From contig NZ_SWJG01000007.1 in the NCBI RefSeq assembly GCF_005870035.1, positions 1-64,000 on the forward strand: a DNA stretch of 64,000 nucleotides. The letters run 5' to 3'. Shown piece after piece: positions 7,120 to 15,685 of this stretch (the first letter of the stretch is position 1; each line of letters opens with the position of its first letter). The DNA is from Spirosoma lacussanchae (GTDB lineage: Bacteria; Bacteroidota; Bacteroidia; Cytophagales; Spirosomataceae). A program made the translations under genes and the position numbers. A model generated the notes under the pieces. That model had not been told where the DNA came from and did not search any database. It saw only the letters and a program-made list of their open reading frames with translations.

Positions 7120-8382
7120 ATGGCAGCAGGATTTTTTAGACAGTCAGCCTTGGAAAAGCTGTCGACCCCCGAGAAGCTCGATCAATTGATAAAAGTGACC
7201 AGCCCCAAGGCCTGGATTACGCTGTCGGTGGTGTTTGCCGCGCTCGCTACGGGTATTGGCTGGTCGGTTTTCGGGCGGGTCAGTACCAAACTGAACGTAA
7301 CCGGGGTGGTGCTGGGTGGCGAAGTGCACGAAGTCGTAGCCACCTCGCAGGGGCAACTGGTAAAACTGCAGGTCCGGATCGGTGATAAAGTACAGAAGGG
7401 GGCCGTCATCGCCACGGTGCAGCAGCCGGAGCTGGTTCAACAGATCGAAAACGCCAAAGCCACCCTGTCGGAGCGCAACTACGAACTGACCAAACTAATC
7501 TCGTATGGTAACAAAGGCACCCTGCTGGAAGGGGAGCTGATGAGCCAGAACCGGGTTAGTATTCAGGGCGAAATTGAAGCCGAGAAAAAGAAGCTGGCTT
7601 TTCTGGCTAACCAGCTCGAGTCGGAGGTGGGCCTGTTCGAAAAAGGGTTGATCGTGAAAGCGCAGGTAGCCGGCACCAAACAACAGATCGATGCGTCGAA
7701 GAACACCATCGAGCGGCTGAAAGTGCAGCTGGCCGAAGTCTCTAACCGGCAGCACGACGCGGGCTATTCGCTGCAGCAACGCGTGGCGACCCAGAAGCAG
7801 CAGATTGCCGAGGCCGAGCGGAGCCTTCAGTTCCTGACCGAGCGCTACGATACGCAGTCGAACATCAAAAGCCCCTACGATGGCGAAGTGGTTGAAGTAC
7901 TCACCGACGCGGGTGTGATGGTTGGGCCGGGTACCCCGCTGTTCAAGCTGAAAAACCAGAAAGAAGGCCAGCTGGCCAGCCTGAAGGGGGTTCTTTACAT
8001 TCCGTCGCAGGATGGCAAGAAGATCAAACGCGACATGGAAGCGTTTGTGGTGCCATCGACTGTGCAGCCGCAGGAGTACGGGTTCATCAAAGGCAAGGTT
8101 ACTTACGTGTCGGACTTCCCAATCACCCAGCAGGGCATGATGACCTCGGTTAAGAACGACCAGCTGGCCAAAGGCTTGTTATCCATGGGTCCGCTCTTCG
8201 AAGTCCATGTCGTTTTTGAGAAAGACAATGAGTCGTACAGTGGCTTCAAATGGACGTCGGCCAAAGGACCGGACATCGCTATCAAGGAAGGAACTTCCTG
8301 CATGGGTCAGATTACCGTAAAGCAGGAGAACCCGATTGCGATCGTTGTGCCGGCATTTAAGAAATTCTTCAATCTATACTGA
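7120..8382 (+). CDS. HlyD-type periplasmic adaptor of NHLP bacteriocin secretion system
   Basis: This 420-residue membrane-fusion protein has a short cytoplasmic N-terminus, one transmembrane helix at about 31-50 (AWITLSVVFAALATGIGWSV), a biotinyl-lipoyl-like half near 65-105, a long coiled-coil hairpin (about 110-235), the second lipoyl half (around SPYDGEVVEVLTDAGVMV) and a beta-barrel C-terminus. It matches the NHLM/NHLP bacteriocin secretion adaptor family (TIGR03794-type) in order and length. It would link the inner-membrane ABC exporters downstream to the TolC protein upstream; spacing is 4 and 14 bases. Confidence 0.9.
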   Translation: MAAGFFRQSALEKLSTPEKLDQLIKVTSPKAWITLSVVFAALATGIGWSVFGRVSTKLNVTGVVLGGEVHEVVATSQGQLVKLQVRIGDKVQKGAVIATVQQPELVQQIENAKATLSERNYELTKLISYGNKGTLLEGELMSQNRVSIQGEIEAEKKKLAFLANQLESEVGLFEKGLIVKAQVAGTKQQIDASKNTIERLKVQLAEVSNRQHDAGYSLQQRVATQKQQIAEAERSLQFLTERYDTQSNIKSPYDGEVVEVLTDAGVMVGPGTPLFKLKNQKEGQLASLKGVLYIPSQDGKKIKRDMEAFVVPSTVQPQEYGFIKGKVTYVSDFPITQQGMMTSVKNDQLAKGLLSMGPLFEVHVVFEKDNESYSGFKWTSAKGPDIAIKEGTSCMGQITVKQENPIAIVVPAFKKFFNLY

Positions 8383-8396
8383 TACCGATTTTCGAG

Positions 8397-10589
8397 ATGG
8401 CAACCAATACAACTTTTCCCATTGGGAAACAGGCGCGGCCTGTTAAGGTGCCCACCGTTCTGCAGATGGAGAGTGTGGAGTGTGGCGCAGCTGCTTTGAG
8501 CATTATTTTGGGCCATTTCGGCAAATTTGTACCCCTCGAAAAGTTGCGGATTGCCTGTGGCGTATCCCGAGATGGCCTCAAAGCAACCAATATCATCAAG
8601 GCCGCCCGCGAGTTTGGGCTAGATGCCAAAGGCTACGCCAAGTCGGTCGAGAAGCTGATGCAGGTCGAAATGCCGGCCATCATCTTCTGGAACTTCAACC
8701 ACTTTCTGGTGCTGGAGGGCTTCTCAAAAGACAAAGTCTACCTCAGCGATCCGGCTCAGGGGCGGTACGCGGTTACCTACGACGAGTTCGACGAAGCCTA
8801 TACCGGCGTGGTGCTTACGTTTAAGCCGAACGAACGCTTCGAAAAAGGCAACGAAAAACGGGGGCTGGCTGCGTCGCTGGCTTCCCGGATCTCCAACTCG
8901 AAGCTGAGTATCACCTACATTCTGCTGGCGAGCCTGTTTCTGGTCATTCCCGGTCTGGTGATTCCGTCGTTCATCAAAGTATTTATCGACAAATACCTGG
9001 TCAACGGCCATGCCGACTTTGTAATGCCCCTGCTGCTGATCATGGGCGGGGTACTAGCGATCAACGGGGTTCTGGTGTACCTCCAGCAGTATTACCTACT
9101 GAAGCTGGAAACCAAACTTGCCCTGACTACCTCCAGTAAATTCCTCTGGCACGTTTTTCACCTGCCTATTTCGTTTTTCACGCAGCGATACAGCGGGGAG
9201 ATCGGTAACCGGGTTTCGCTCAACGACAAAGTGGCCCGGCTACTCAGTGGCGATCTGGCCAACGCGGCTCTGAACGTCATTATCGTGATTTTCTACGCCT
9301 TTCTGATGTTTTCGTATGACGTACCGCTGACCCTGATCGGCATTTTCATGGCGGGGCTGAACGTGGTGGCGCTGCGGTATGTATCCAGAGCCCGGAAAGA
9401 CGGAAGCCGTACGTTAAGCAACGAAACGGGCAAGTTGCTCGGAACCACCACCTCGGGCATCAGCATGATCGAAACGCTGAAAGCATCGGGTCGCGAAAAC
9501 GACTTCTTCACGAACTGGATTGGCTACCTGGCCAAGGTGATGAATTCGCAGCAGCAACTAGGCTGGCTCACCACCCGGCTCAACGTGCTGCCCCCGCTGA
9601 TTACGTCGCTGACCACCACATTCATCCTGGGGCTGGGGGCGTTGCGGATTATGGACGGCGAAATGACGCTCGGCGCGCTGGTATCGTTCACCTATCTGAT
9701 GGGTAACTTCATTGGGCCCGTAAACCAGCTTATTGCCGTCGGAACGATGCTGCACGAAACGGAGAGCGACATGGGCCGCATCGACGACGTGTTGAACTAC
9801 GAGCTGGACGAGCAGTTCAGGCCGGGCGCTGGTGCGGCTGAGACCCAGCCAGATGGCATTCATACCAAGCTGACCGGTTATTTCGAGCTGAAAAACGTCA
9901 CGTTCGGGTATAACACAACCATGGCCCCGCTCATCGAAAACTTCAGCCTGAAAGTGAAGCCCGGTAGCCGGGTGGCGCTGGTGGGTGGATCGGGGAGTGG
10001 CAAATCGACCGTGGCTAAAATCGCGTCCGGTTTATACCCGATCTGGAGCGGTGAGGTGTTGTTCGATGGTAAACCGAAAAATACAATTCCGCGGCATATC
10101 ATCACCAATTCTCTGGCCGTCATCGATCAGGAGGTGCTGGTCTTCAACGGGACCGTGAAAGAAAATATCAGCTTCTGGGATTCGGCCATTACCGACAAAC
10201 ACATCATTCAGTCGGCCCGCGACGCAGCTATTCACGATATCATATCGGTCCGGAAAGACGGCTACGACAGCGCCGTTTCAGAAGGCGGAACCAACTTCAG
10301 TGGCGGGCAGCGGCAACGGCTCGAAATAGCGCGGGCCCTGGCTACCAACCCCTCTATCCTGATCATGGACGAAGCCACCAGCGCGCTTGATCCTACGGCC
10401 GAAAAGATCGTCATGGATAACATTAAAAAGCGGGGTTGTACCTGCCTGATCGTGGCGCACCGGCTCAGCACCATCATCGACTGCGATGAGATTATTGTGA
10501 TGGAATATGGCAAAGTAGTAGAGCGGGGCACCCATCAGGAGCTGATCAAGAAAAATGGAGTATACGCCCACCTGATCGAAACGAAATAA
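8397..10589 (+). CDS. NHLP bacteriocin exporter: C39 peptidase/permease/ATPase
   Basis: This 730-residue protein cleaves Gly-Gly leaders and exports the peptide. The N-terminal C39 peptidase (about 15-135) has the catalytic set Gln23, Cys29 (QMESVECG), His102 (NFNHFLVLEG) and Asp118 (LSDPAQG). Six transmembrane segments follow (about 165-440), then a nucleotide-binding domain with Walker A GGSGSGKST near 530, signature FSGGQRQRL near 634 and Walker B ILIMDEATSALD near 652. The domain order matches TIGR03796. Its natural substrates here are the VAGG-ending precursors at 0.3-1.4 kb and perhaps the SGG peptide at 14.8 kb. All catalytic residues are present, so it should be active. Confidence 0.93.
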   Translation: MATNTTFPIGKQARPVKVPTVLQMESVECGAAALSIILGHFGKFVPLEKLRIACGVSRDGLKATNIIKAAREFGLDAKGYAKSVEKLMQVEMPAIIFWNFNHFLVLEGFSKDKVYLSDPAQGRYAVTYDEFDEAYTGVVLTFKPNERFEKGNEKRGLAASLASRISNSKLSITYILLASLFLVIPGLVIPSFIKVFIDKYLVNGHADFVMPLLLIMGGVLAINGVLVYLQQYYLLKLETKLALTTSSKFLWHVFHLPISFFTQRYSGEIGNRVSLNDKVARLLSGDLANAALNVIIVIFYAFLMFSYDVPLTLIGIFMAGLNVVALRYVSRARKDGSRTLSNETGKLLGTTTSGISMIETLKASGRENDFFTNWIGYLAKVMNSQQQLGWLTTRLNVLPPLITSLTTTFILGLGALRIMDGEMTLGALVSFTYLMGNFIGPVNQLIAVGTMLHETESDMGRIDDVLNYELDEQFRPGAGAAETQPDGIHTKLTGYFELKNVTFGYNTTMAPLIENFSLKVKPGSRVALVGGSGSGKSTVAKIASGLYPIWSGEVLFDGKPKNTIPRHIITNSLAVIDQEVLVFNGTVKENISFWDSAITDKHIIQSARDAAIHDIISVRKDGYDSAVSEGGTNFSGGQRQRLEIARALATNPSILIMDEATSALDPTAEKIVMDNIKKRGCTCLIVAHRLSTIIDCDEIIVMEYGKVVERGTHQELIKKNGVYAHLIETK

Positions 10590-10609
10590 ACGATACTACA
10601 TCTATATCT

Positions 10610-13525
10610 ATGTCAGCTATAAAAGAAAAACTATATATCTATGCCGAGAACCCGCTGGTGCTCGATAGCTCAGACCGGTTCTGGCTGGTGCTCTCCGGGG
10701 AGGTAAACGTTTTCTATACGAGAATCGATGAAGAGGGAAACTATACCAATCGACTAAAATTTCTGTATTCGGCCAAGAAAGGGGAAGTATTATTCAGCCT
10801 GTTAGCCCCCGAGGCTGCCGACACCACCCGCCTTATTGCGTTCTCGGCCGAGGCTACCTTACTCGCCATTGACAAAGCCGACCTGCTCAACGTCGATCAT
10901 TTCTTCCTGAAGAACATGATCGATAAATGGATCATAAAAACGTCTTCCGAGGTCAGCACTCTCAACGCACCCAGGGTCTATAAACCACTCGATGAGTACC
11001 AGGAAGTACCGCTGGAAGCCAACACCATGGCGTTCCCGTCTACGGGCATCAGCTGGATTCAGTTGCTGCGGGGCGAGGTCAGTCTGTTTGCCCAGACTAC
11101 AGAGGTGAGTTACGCACAGTACCCTGATTTTCTGGCGCCGACCTCCAATAAGCTGTGGATCAAATCATTGACGGATAACACCGCCGTACGCGTACTGAGC
11201 ACCCGCGAGATGCTCCTGCAGGAAGAGGTTTATTTTCTGCTGGCCCTGAGCAAGCTCGAAGCCTATTTCTACGCTCAGATCAATCAGATCATAGATGCGC
11301 AGCAGGTAGAAGAAATTACGTACCTGTCCGAAAAGCGGGTTACTGACCAGTTGGCTCTGGAAACGACCCTGGGCAAAATTAAGTCGGTCGTGGCGGGCAA
11401 CGGCAGCGGGCAGGGACCGGAGGTGACGGGCAAACGAAACCAGCAGAACCTTCTTTTTCAAACGTGTCAGCTCATCGGGAACCAGATCGGCTTTTCGCTG
11501 GAAGCCCCCAAATACGTTGAGTCGCACCAGAATAATGTCACGAATCAGCTTCATCTGATTGCCAAAAGCTCGAAGCTGCGCATCCGTAAAATCATTCTCC
11601 GGGACACCTGGTGGAAGGAAGAATGCGGGCCGTTGCTGGCGTTTACCAAAAAAGACAAAACCCCCGTTGCGCTCCTGCAGAAAACGCCCACCAGCTACCT
11701 GATCAGAGACCTGTCGACGGGTCAGGAAGCCGTTGTTAACCACGAGATTGCGCAGTCACTGGAACCCATCAGCTACATGTTTTTTCCGGGCTTCGATGGC
11801 AAAATGAGTTCCGTAAAAAAGGTACTCGCGTTTGCAGTCAAAGGCGTGGAAAAAGACGCAAAATGGCTGATGCTATCGGCTCTGGCGGGTAGTGTGATTG
11901 GGTTGCTGGTGCCGGTACTGTCGGGTACCATGTATGATGAGGTGGTGCCGACGGCGGATCGGTCGCTACACCTGGAGGTCTTTGTCATCCTGGTTATGAT
12001 TGCTTTGGTAAAGGCTGGTCTGCAGTTGGTTTCGGGCGCGCTGCAGCTACGGGTCGAATCGAAGTCGAGTATCAACTTACAGGCCGGCATGATGGATCAT
12101 ATGCTTCGCTTGCCAGTGACGTTTTATAAGAAATATACCGCTGGCGATCTGACCAACCGGGTACTGAGCGTCAATACCATCCGGCAAATCGTGTCCAGTA
12201 CCCTGATGACCGCCGTGTTGAGCGGGGCCTTTTCGTCGGTTAACCTGTTCCTGCTGTTCTACTACGACGCCAGCCTGGCCTGGGTGGGCGTTGGACTGGG
12301 TTTGCTGGCGGCTGCGTTTATGGTGACCATAGGCTGGCTCAAGCTGAAATACGACCGACAGGTATCGACCTACCAGGGCGAAATTCAGGGCTTTCTCTTC
12401 GAGTTTCTGTCGGGAATCACCAAAATTCGGATAACGGGTGGCGAACGGCGCGTCTTTGCGCTGTGGGCCGATAAGTTTTCGACCCTGAAGAAGCTAGGCT
12501 TCAACTCGGGCACCTACCAGAATTTTGTCGAAGTCTTCAATGCGTCGTACCCGCTGCTGACCAATATTTTCTTTTTCTCTTTTCTCTATTACACCGTCTC
12601 GAATGCCAATGCCGCAACGGGCATGCTGTCGGTAGGGGTGTTTATGGCCTTCATCACCTCCTTCAATCAGTTTCTGAACGACAGCCTGCGGCTAAGCATG
12701 GCAATGATTACGTCGCTGAATGTGGTTACGCTCTATGAACGGGTGAAGCCCATTTTGGAGGCAGAAACGGAGTCGGTCGATCAGAGTGTCGACCCCGGCG
12801 AGCTGGCGGGTGAGATCGAAGTGAACTCGGTTTCGTTCCGCTACCGCGACGATCAGCCGCTGGTTCTCAACAACGTTACCTTCAAGATAAAACCCGGCGA
12901 GATGGTCGCTTTTGTGGGCGCTTCGGGTTCGGGCAAGTCGACTATTATGCGGCTGCTGCTGGGCTTCGAGCAGGCCGAAGCGGGCTCTGTCTATTACGAT
13001 GGCAACTCGTTTGAGCTGATGAACAAAGAACTGGTTCGCCGGCAGATCGGGGTGGTGCTGCAAAACGGGGCGCTGATGTCGGGCAGTATTTTCCAGAACA
13101 TCATCGGCAACTCCGAACTTACCCTCGACGATGCCTGGGAAGCGGCCCGGATGGCGGGTATGGAAGAAGACATCAAGCACATGCCGATGGAAATGCATAC
13201 CGTCGTGAGCGAAGGCGCCGGTACGTTCTCGGGCGGGCAGCGGCAACGGCTTATGATTGCCCGGGCTATTGTTCATAAACCCCGACTGCTCTTTATGGAC
13301 GAAGCCACCAGCGCGCTCGACAACCGGACGCAGAGCCTGGTGTCGCAGAGTCTGGATAAACTCCAGGCCACCCGGATTATCATTGCTCACCGGCTGAGTA
13401 CGATCAAAAATGCCGATCGCATTTACGTCCTCGACAAGGGCACCATCGTTGAGTCCGGCACCTATGACGAACTCATGGAGAAAGACTCGCTATTTGCCCA
13501 GCTGGCTAAACGTCAAATCGCCTGA
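10610..13525 (+). CDS. NHLP bacteriocin exporter: second ABC permease/ATPase with regulatory-like N-terminus
   Basis: This 971-residue protein matches the second exporter family of NHLP systems (TIGR03797-type). The first 390 or so residues hold no peptidase; instead they have beta-rich segments resembling cyclic-nucleotide-binding folds (LSGEVNVFYTRI, LLRGEVSLFAQT) and a C39-like remnant region (about 310-390, TPTSYLIRDLSTGQEAVVN). The transmembrane part spans about 410-720 and the ATPase has Walker A GASGSGKST near 768, FSGGQRQRL near 872 and LLFMDEATSALD near 893. It probably pairs with the upstream C39-ABC protein as a heterodimer (inference). It follows that gene by 20 bases. Confidence 0.9.
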   Translation: MSAIKEKLYIYAENPLVLDSSDRFWLVLSGEVNVFYTRIDEEGNYTNRLKFLYSAKKGEVLFSLLAPEAADTTRLIAFSAEATLLAIDKADLLNVDHFFLKNMIDKWIIKTSSEVSTLNAPRVYKPLDEYQEVPLEANTMAFPSTGISWIQLLRGEVSLFAQTTEVSYAQYPDFLAPTSNKLWIKSLTDNTAVRVLSTREMLLQEEVYFLLALSKLEAYFYAQINQIIDAQQVEEITYLSEKRVTDQLALETTLGKIKSVVAGNGSGQGPEVTGKRNQQNLLFQTCQLIGNQIGFSLEAPKYVESHQNNVTNQLHLIAKSSKLRIRKIILRDTWWKEECGPLLAFTKKDKTPVALLQKTPTSYLIRDLSTGQEAVVNHEIAQSLEPISYMFFPGFDGKMSSVKKVLAFAVKGVEKDAKWLMLSALAGSVIGLLVPVLSGTMYDEVVPTADRSLHLEVFVILVMIALVKAGLQLVSGALQLRVESKSSINLQAGMMDHMLRLPVTFYKKYTAGDLTNRVLSVNTIRQIVSSTLMTAVLSGAFSSVNLFLLFYYDASLAWVGVGLGLLAAAFMVTIGWLKLKYDRQVSTYQGEIQGFLFEFLSGITKIRITGGERRVFALWADKFSTLKKLGFNSGTYQNFVEVFNASYPLLTNIFFFSFLYYTVSNANAATGMLSVGVFMAFITSFNQFLNDSLRLSMAMITSLNVVTLYERVKPILEAETESVDQSVDPGELAGEIEVNSVSFRYRDDQPLVLNNVTFKIKPGEMVAFVGASGSGKSTIMRLLLGFEQAEAGSVYYDGNSFELMNKELVRRQIGVVLQNGALMSGSIFQNIIGNSELTLDDAWEAARMAGMEEDIKHMPMEMHTVVSEGAGTFSGGQRQRLMIARAIVHKPRLLFMDEATSALDNRTQSLVSQSLDKLQATRIIIAHRLSTIKNADRIYVLDKGTIVESGTYDELMEKDSLFAQLAKRQIA

Positions 13526-13528
13526 TCC

Positions 13529-14665
13529 ATGACAGCGCCCTCGCCGAACCGGCTCCTGCGTAACAGCCACATCGCGTTGCCGGATGAGCTGGAAGCCTAT
13601 CTCCAGAACAACTTTAGCGGTAAAGAAATCAGCCACGAACCGGTTGCCGTCGACGAGCCATACGGGGCTGTCTGGGCCGCGCATCTGGCCAGCCAGGGCA
13701 ACGTATTTCAGCTCCTGCAAGCATGCTACCCCCAGCTCAACTTCCCGATACAGGACGGCATCAACAAAACGCAGGCGTATATAGATACCGTTCTGAAAGG
13801 GAAGCCCTGTACCGCCGGGTATACGCCTGTACTGAGCCAGCCCGAACGCCTTCGCCTGCACGTGCACACCAGCCTTGCCGGTAATGTGCCAGTGCTGATC
13901 GTTCCGGATCATGGGGATTTTGTCAGGCTTGTTCAGTGCTTTCTGCATAAAAACAACCCGATGCCGGTTCCGGCGTCGATGGGGGCTTCGCTGTTGAATG
14001 GCCTCAATAACTGGGAGCGCATCCATGCGCTGAAGAGAAGCTGGCTCCGTACCAACCCGGCCGAAACCTGGACTCAGGAGTTCTCGAAAAACGTGCTGCC
14101 CAATCCAGGCCTGTACAAGGACAAGCTGATTCTGCTCAGCACAAAGCCGTACAGCAACGTACCCGCCGATCGGCTGGGCCTTACCGAAGCGGCTTGGGCA
14201 GCCTACTCGCTTTCGATACGGCTTGAGCATGAGTGCACGCATCTCTATACCCTCCGCCGGTTCGGCTGTGCCACCAATAACCTGCACGACGAACTCATTG
14301 CCGATTACATGGGCATCAGCAAAGCCCTCGGTACATATCGCAAAGACTGGATGCTGGCGTTCATGGGGCTGGAGGCCTATCCGGCCTACCGAAAAGGCGC
14401 CCGACTGGAAAACTACCTGGGCGATACCAACCTGACACCCGAGGGGTTCAGCCAGCTAACTGCGATCATCAAACAGGCTATTGAGTCGATTGCCCGATTT
14501 GATACGGCACTGGGACCGATCCGGTCGGCGCAGGACCAGATGTGCCGGATGGATGCGCTCTGTACTACAGACTTGATAAACATTGCTTCGGTGAAAGGCG
14601 CAAACACCCTGTTGCAAACGTATCAGGAATTGGCTGAGGTTATGAAGTATAACCAAAATGACTGA
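13529..14665 (+). CDS. DUF7005-like protein with HExxH metal-binding motif
   Basis: This 378-residue protein starts 3 bases after the exporter gene and is the last gene of the operon. It has no signal peptide or clear membrane helix. The region RLEHECTHLYTLRRFG carries His234-Glu235-x-x-His238, and the following HDELIADYMG supplies Glu255 and Asp259. Together they look like a gluzincin-type zinc site. From memory it resembles an uncharacterised family found beside NHLP exporters (DUF7005); that label is recollection, not a search. It could be a peptidase that trims the leader or core, or a non-peptidase metalloenzyme acting on the peptide (inference). Confidence 0.7.
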   Translation: MTAPSPNRLLRNSHIALPDELEAYLQNNFSGKEISHEPVAVDEPYGAVWAAHLASQGNVFQLLQACYPQLNFPIQDGINKTQAYIDTVLKGKPCTAGYTPVLSQPERLRLHVHTSLAGNVPVLIVPDHGDFVRLVQCFLHKNNPMPVPASMGASLLNGLNNWERIHALKRSWLRTNPAETWTQEFSKNVLPNPGLYKDKLILLSTKPYSNVPADRLGLTEAAWAAYSLSIRLEHECTHLYTLRRFGCATNNLHDELIADYMGISKALGTYRKDWMLAFMGLEAYPAYRKGARLENYLGDTNLTPEGFSQLTAIIKQAIESIARFDTALGPIRSAQDQMCRMDALCTTDLINIASVKGANTLLQTYQELAEVMKYNQND

Positions 14666-14757
14666 ACTACAACCACTTATTATAGCTTTTCGGGTGCTAT
14701 CCAAAGACCTTTGAATCGAAATAAATCAACTATAACCTAGTAATCTACGTAGTAATC

Positions 14758-14994
14758 ATGGAAAAACCAATCAACGACAAGATTAACGACCTGCGCAACG
14801 AAGCCGCCAATCAGGAAGAACTGATGAAGTCGCTGGCACAAATTGACGAAGAAGGCCAACTGTCTGACGACGTACTGGATGCCGTAAGTGGCGGTGCGCT
14901 GTCGGGAGGCAAATTCATTATTGGCGAGCCTATCGGTCTTATGCCCATTGGTATTACGCCCATCGGTATCATGCCGCTCAATGAGCCTCAATAA
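14758..14994 (+). CDS. Small Gly-Gly leader peptide with PIG-repeat core, putative RiPP precursor
   Basis: This 78-residue peptide has an acidic helical leader ending LSDDVLDAVSGG (residues 35-46), the usual shape of a C39-cleaved double-glycine leader. A second Gly-Gly lies at 50-51. The C-terminus (about 56-74) is built from PIG-type steps: EPIGLMPIGITPIGIMPL, with no Cys, Ser or ring-forming residue apart from one Thr. Its leader is unrelated to the NHLP type at the left end. It lies 92 bases after the exporter operon and ends just before a strong hairpin at 15031-15077. It is probably exported by the same system. No family is recognised. Confidence 0.75.
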   Translation: MEKPINDKINDLRNEAANQEELMKSLAQIDEEGQLSDDVLDAVSGGALSGGKFIIGEPIGLMPIGITPIGIMPLNEPQ

Positions 14995-15030
14995 GCCGCA
15001 CCCTGGCTCAATCACACATTATAACTAACA

Positions 15031-15077
15031 CCAGATCGGGCACCAGCCGGAACGGATTTCGCTGGTGCCTGATCTGG
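15031..15077 (+). terminator. Strong hairpin terminator after PIG peptide gene
   Basis: CCAGATCGGGCACCAGC at 15031-15047 pairs with GCTGGTGCCTGATCTGG at 15061-15077 (one mismatch), followed by TTTGT. It closes the bacteriocin operon. It also shows that a GTG at 15065 inside the stem is not a sensible start for the next gene. Confidence 0.75.
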
Positions 15078-15097
15078 TTTGTCACTCACTCGGATCT

Positions 15098-15490
15098 ATG
15101 GCATCTCTTCTCTGCCCCAGCTCAATCGCGAAGCCCGGTGCTAAACTCTTCGGTATCCAGAATGCATCGGGCCACGTTGAATATCTCGACGAGCCGATTA
15201 CTGTCGATAAGACATTTGTAGAAACCGCGCGGCAGGGGCGCGCGCCCGAAGAGCGGTTTCGGTTCGCCACCAACTGCATCAAAACTGGCTGCGGCCACTG
15301 GACCGGCGAAGCCACGGGCTGCGGGCTGGTGAACAAGATTGTCGATGGCATGAACCGAAACGCCGAGGCCACGCTGGTGGCCTGCCCCATTCGCGACCGC
15401 TGCCGCTGGTATCACCAGCAGGGAGCAACGGCCTGCGCCAGTTGTGACGAAGTGGTTCGAAATGTTCGGGTAGCGGCTGTGCTGGCCTGA
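15098..15490 (+). CDS. Eight-cysteine protein of unknown function beside the NHLP operon
   Basis: This 130-residue soluble protein starts MASLLCPSS. The ATG at 15098 is preferred over an in-frame GTG at 15065 that lies inside the preceding hairpin. The eight Cys are at 6, 60, 65, 75, 96, 102, 113 and 116, in the blocks NCIKTGCGHWTG, TGCG, ACPIRDRCRWYH and ACASC. The spacing suggests two metal or Fe-S sites, or a disulfide-rich fold; with no signal peptide, metal binding is more likely. It resembles uncharacterised proteins I recall near cyanobacterial NHLP clusters (memory, not a search). A maturation or redox role in peptide modification is inference. Confidence 0.6.
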   Translation: MASLLCPSSIAKPGAKLFGIQNASGHVEYLDEPITVDKTFVETARQGRAPEERFRFATNCIKTGCGHWTGEATGCGLVNKIVDGMNRNAEATLVACPIRDRCRWYHQQGATACASCDEVVRNVRVAAVLA

Positions 15491-15516
15491 GCGGACAGGG
15501 GGCTGACAAACATACT

Positions 15517-15548
15517 CGCGGTGGCTCGGTTTTTGCCGAGCCACCGCG
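15517..15548 (+). terminator. Hairpin terminator after the eight-cysteine protein gene
   Basis: A perfect 13-bp stem, CGCGGTGGCTCGG (15517-15529) with its complement at 15536-15548, encloses a TTTTTG loop. It lies 26 bases after the stop codon. No long T-run follows, so termination efficiency is uncertain. Confidence 0.55.
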
Positions 15549-15685
15549 GGCGTTTAGGCGTGCTTCCGACCGGTAAGGTAACCTGAACGCCCACGCAGCT
15601 GTCATTCCTTATGGGTTCCCACACCCGAATGATAAAATAACTTTACTTTAGCCCTGATTATTCAGGACTTTGCCCGCATACTTCC

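Noticed and set aside
15065-15097. GTG start for the eight-Cys protein
   Set aside because: It lies within the right arm of the terminator hairpin 15031-15077; the ATG at 15098 is better.
15082-15624. Several minus-strand frames across 15.1-15.6 kb
   Set aside because: Antisense to the Cys-rich gene and its terminator; Arg/Pro-rich composition typical of shadows in GC-rich DNA.
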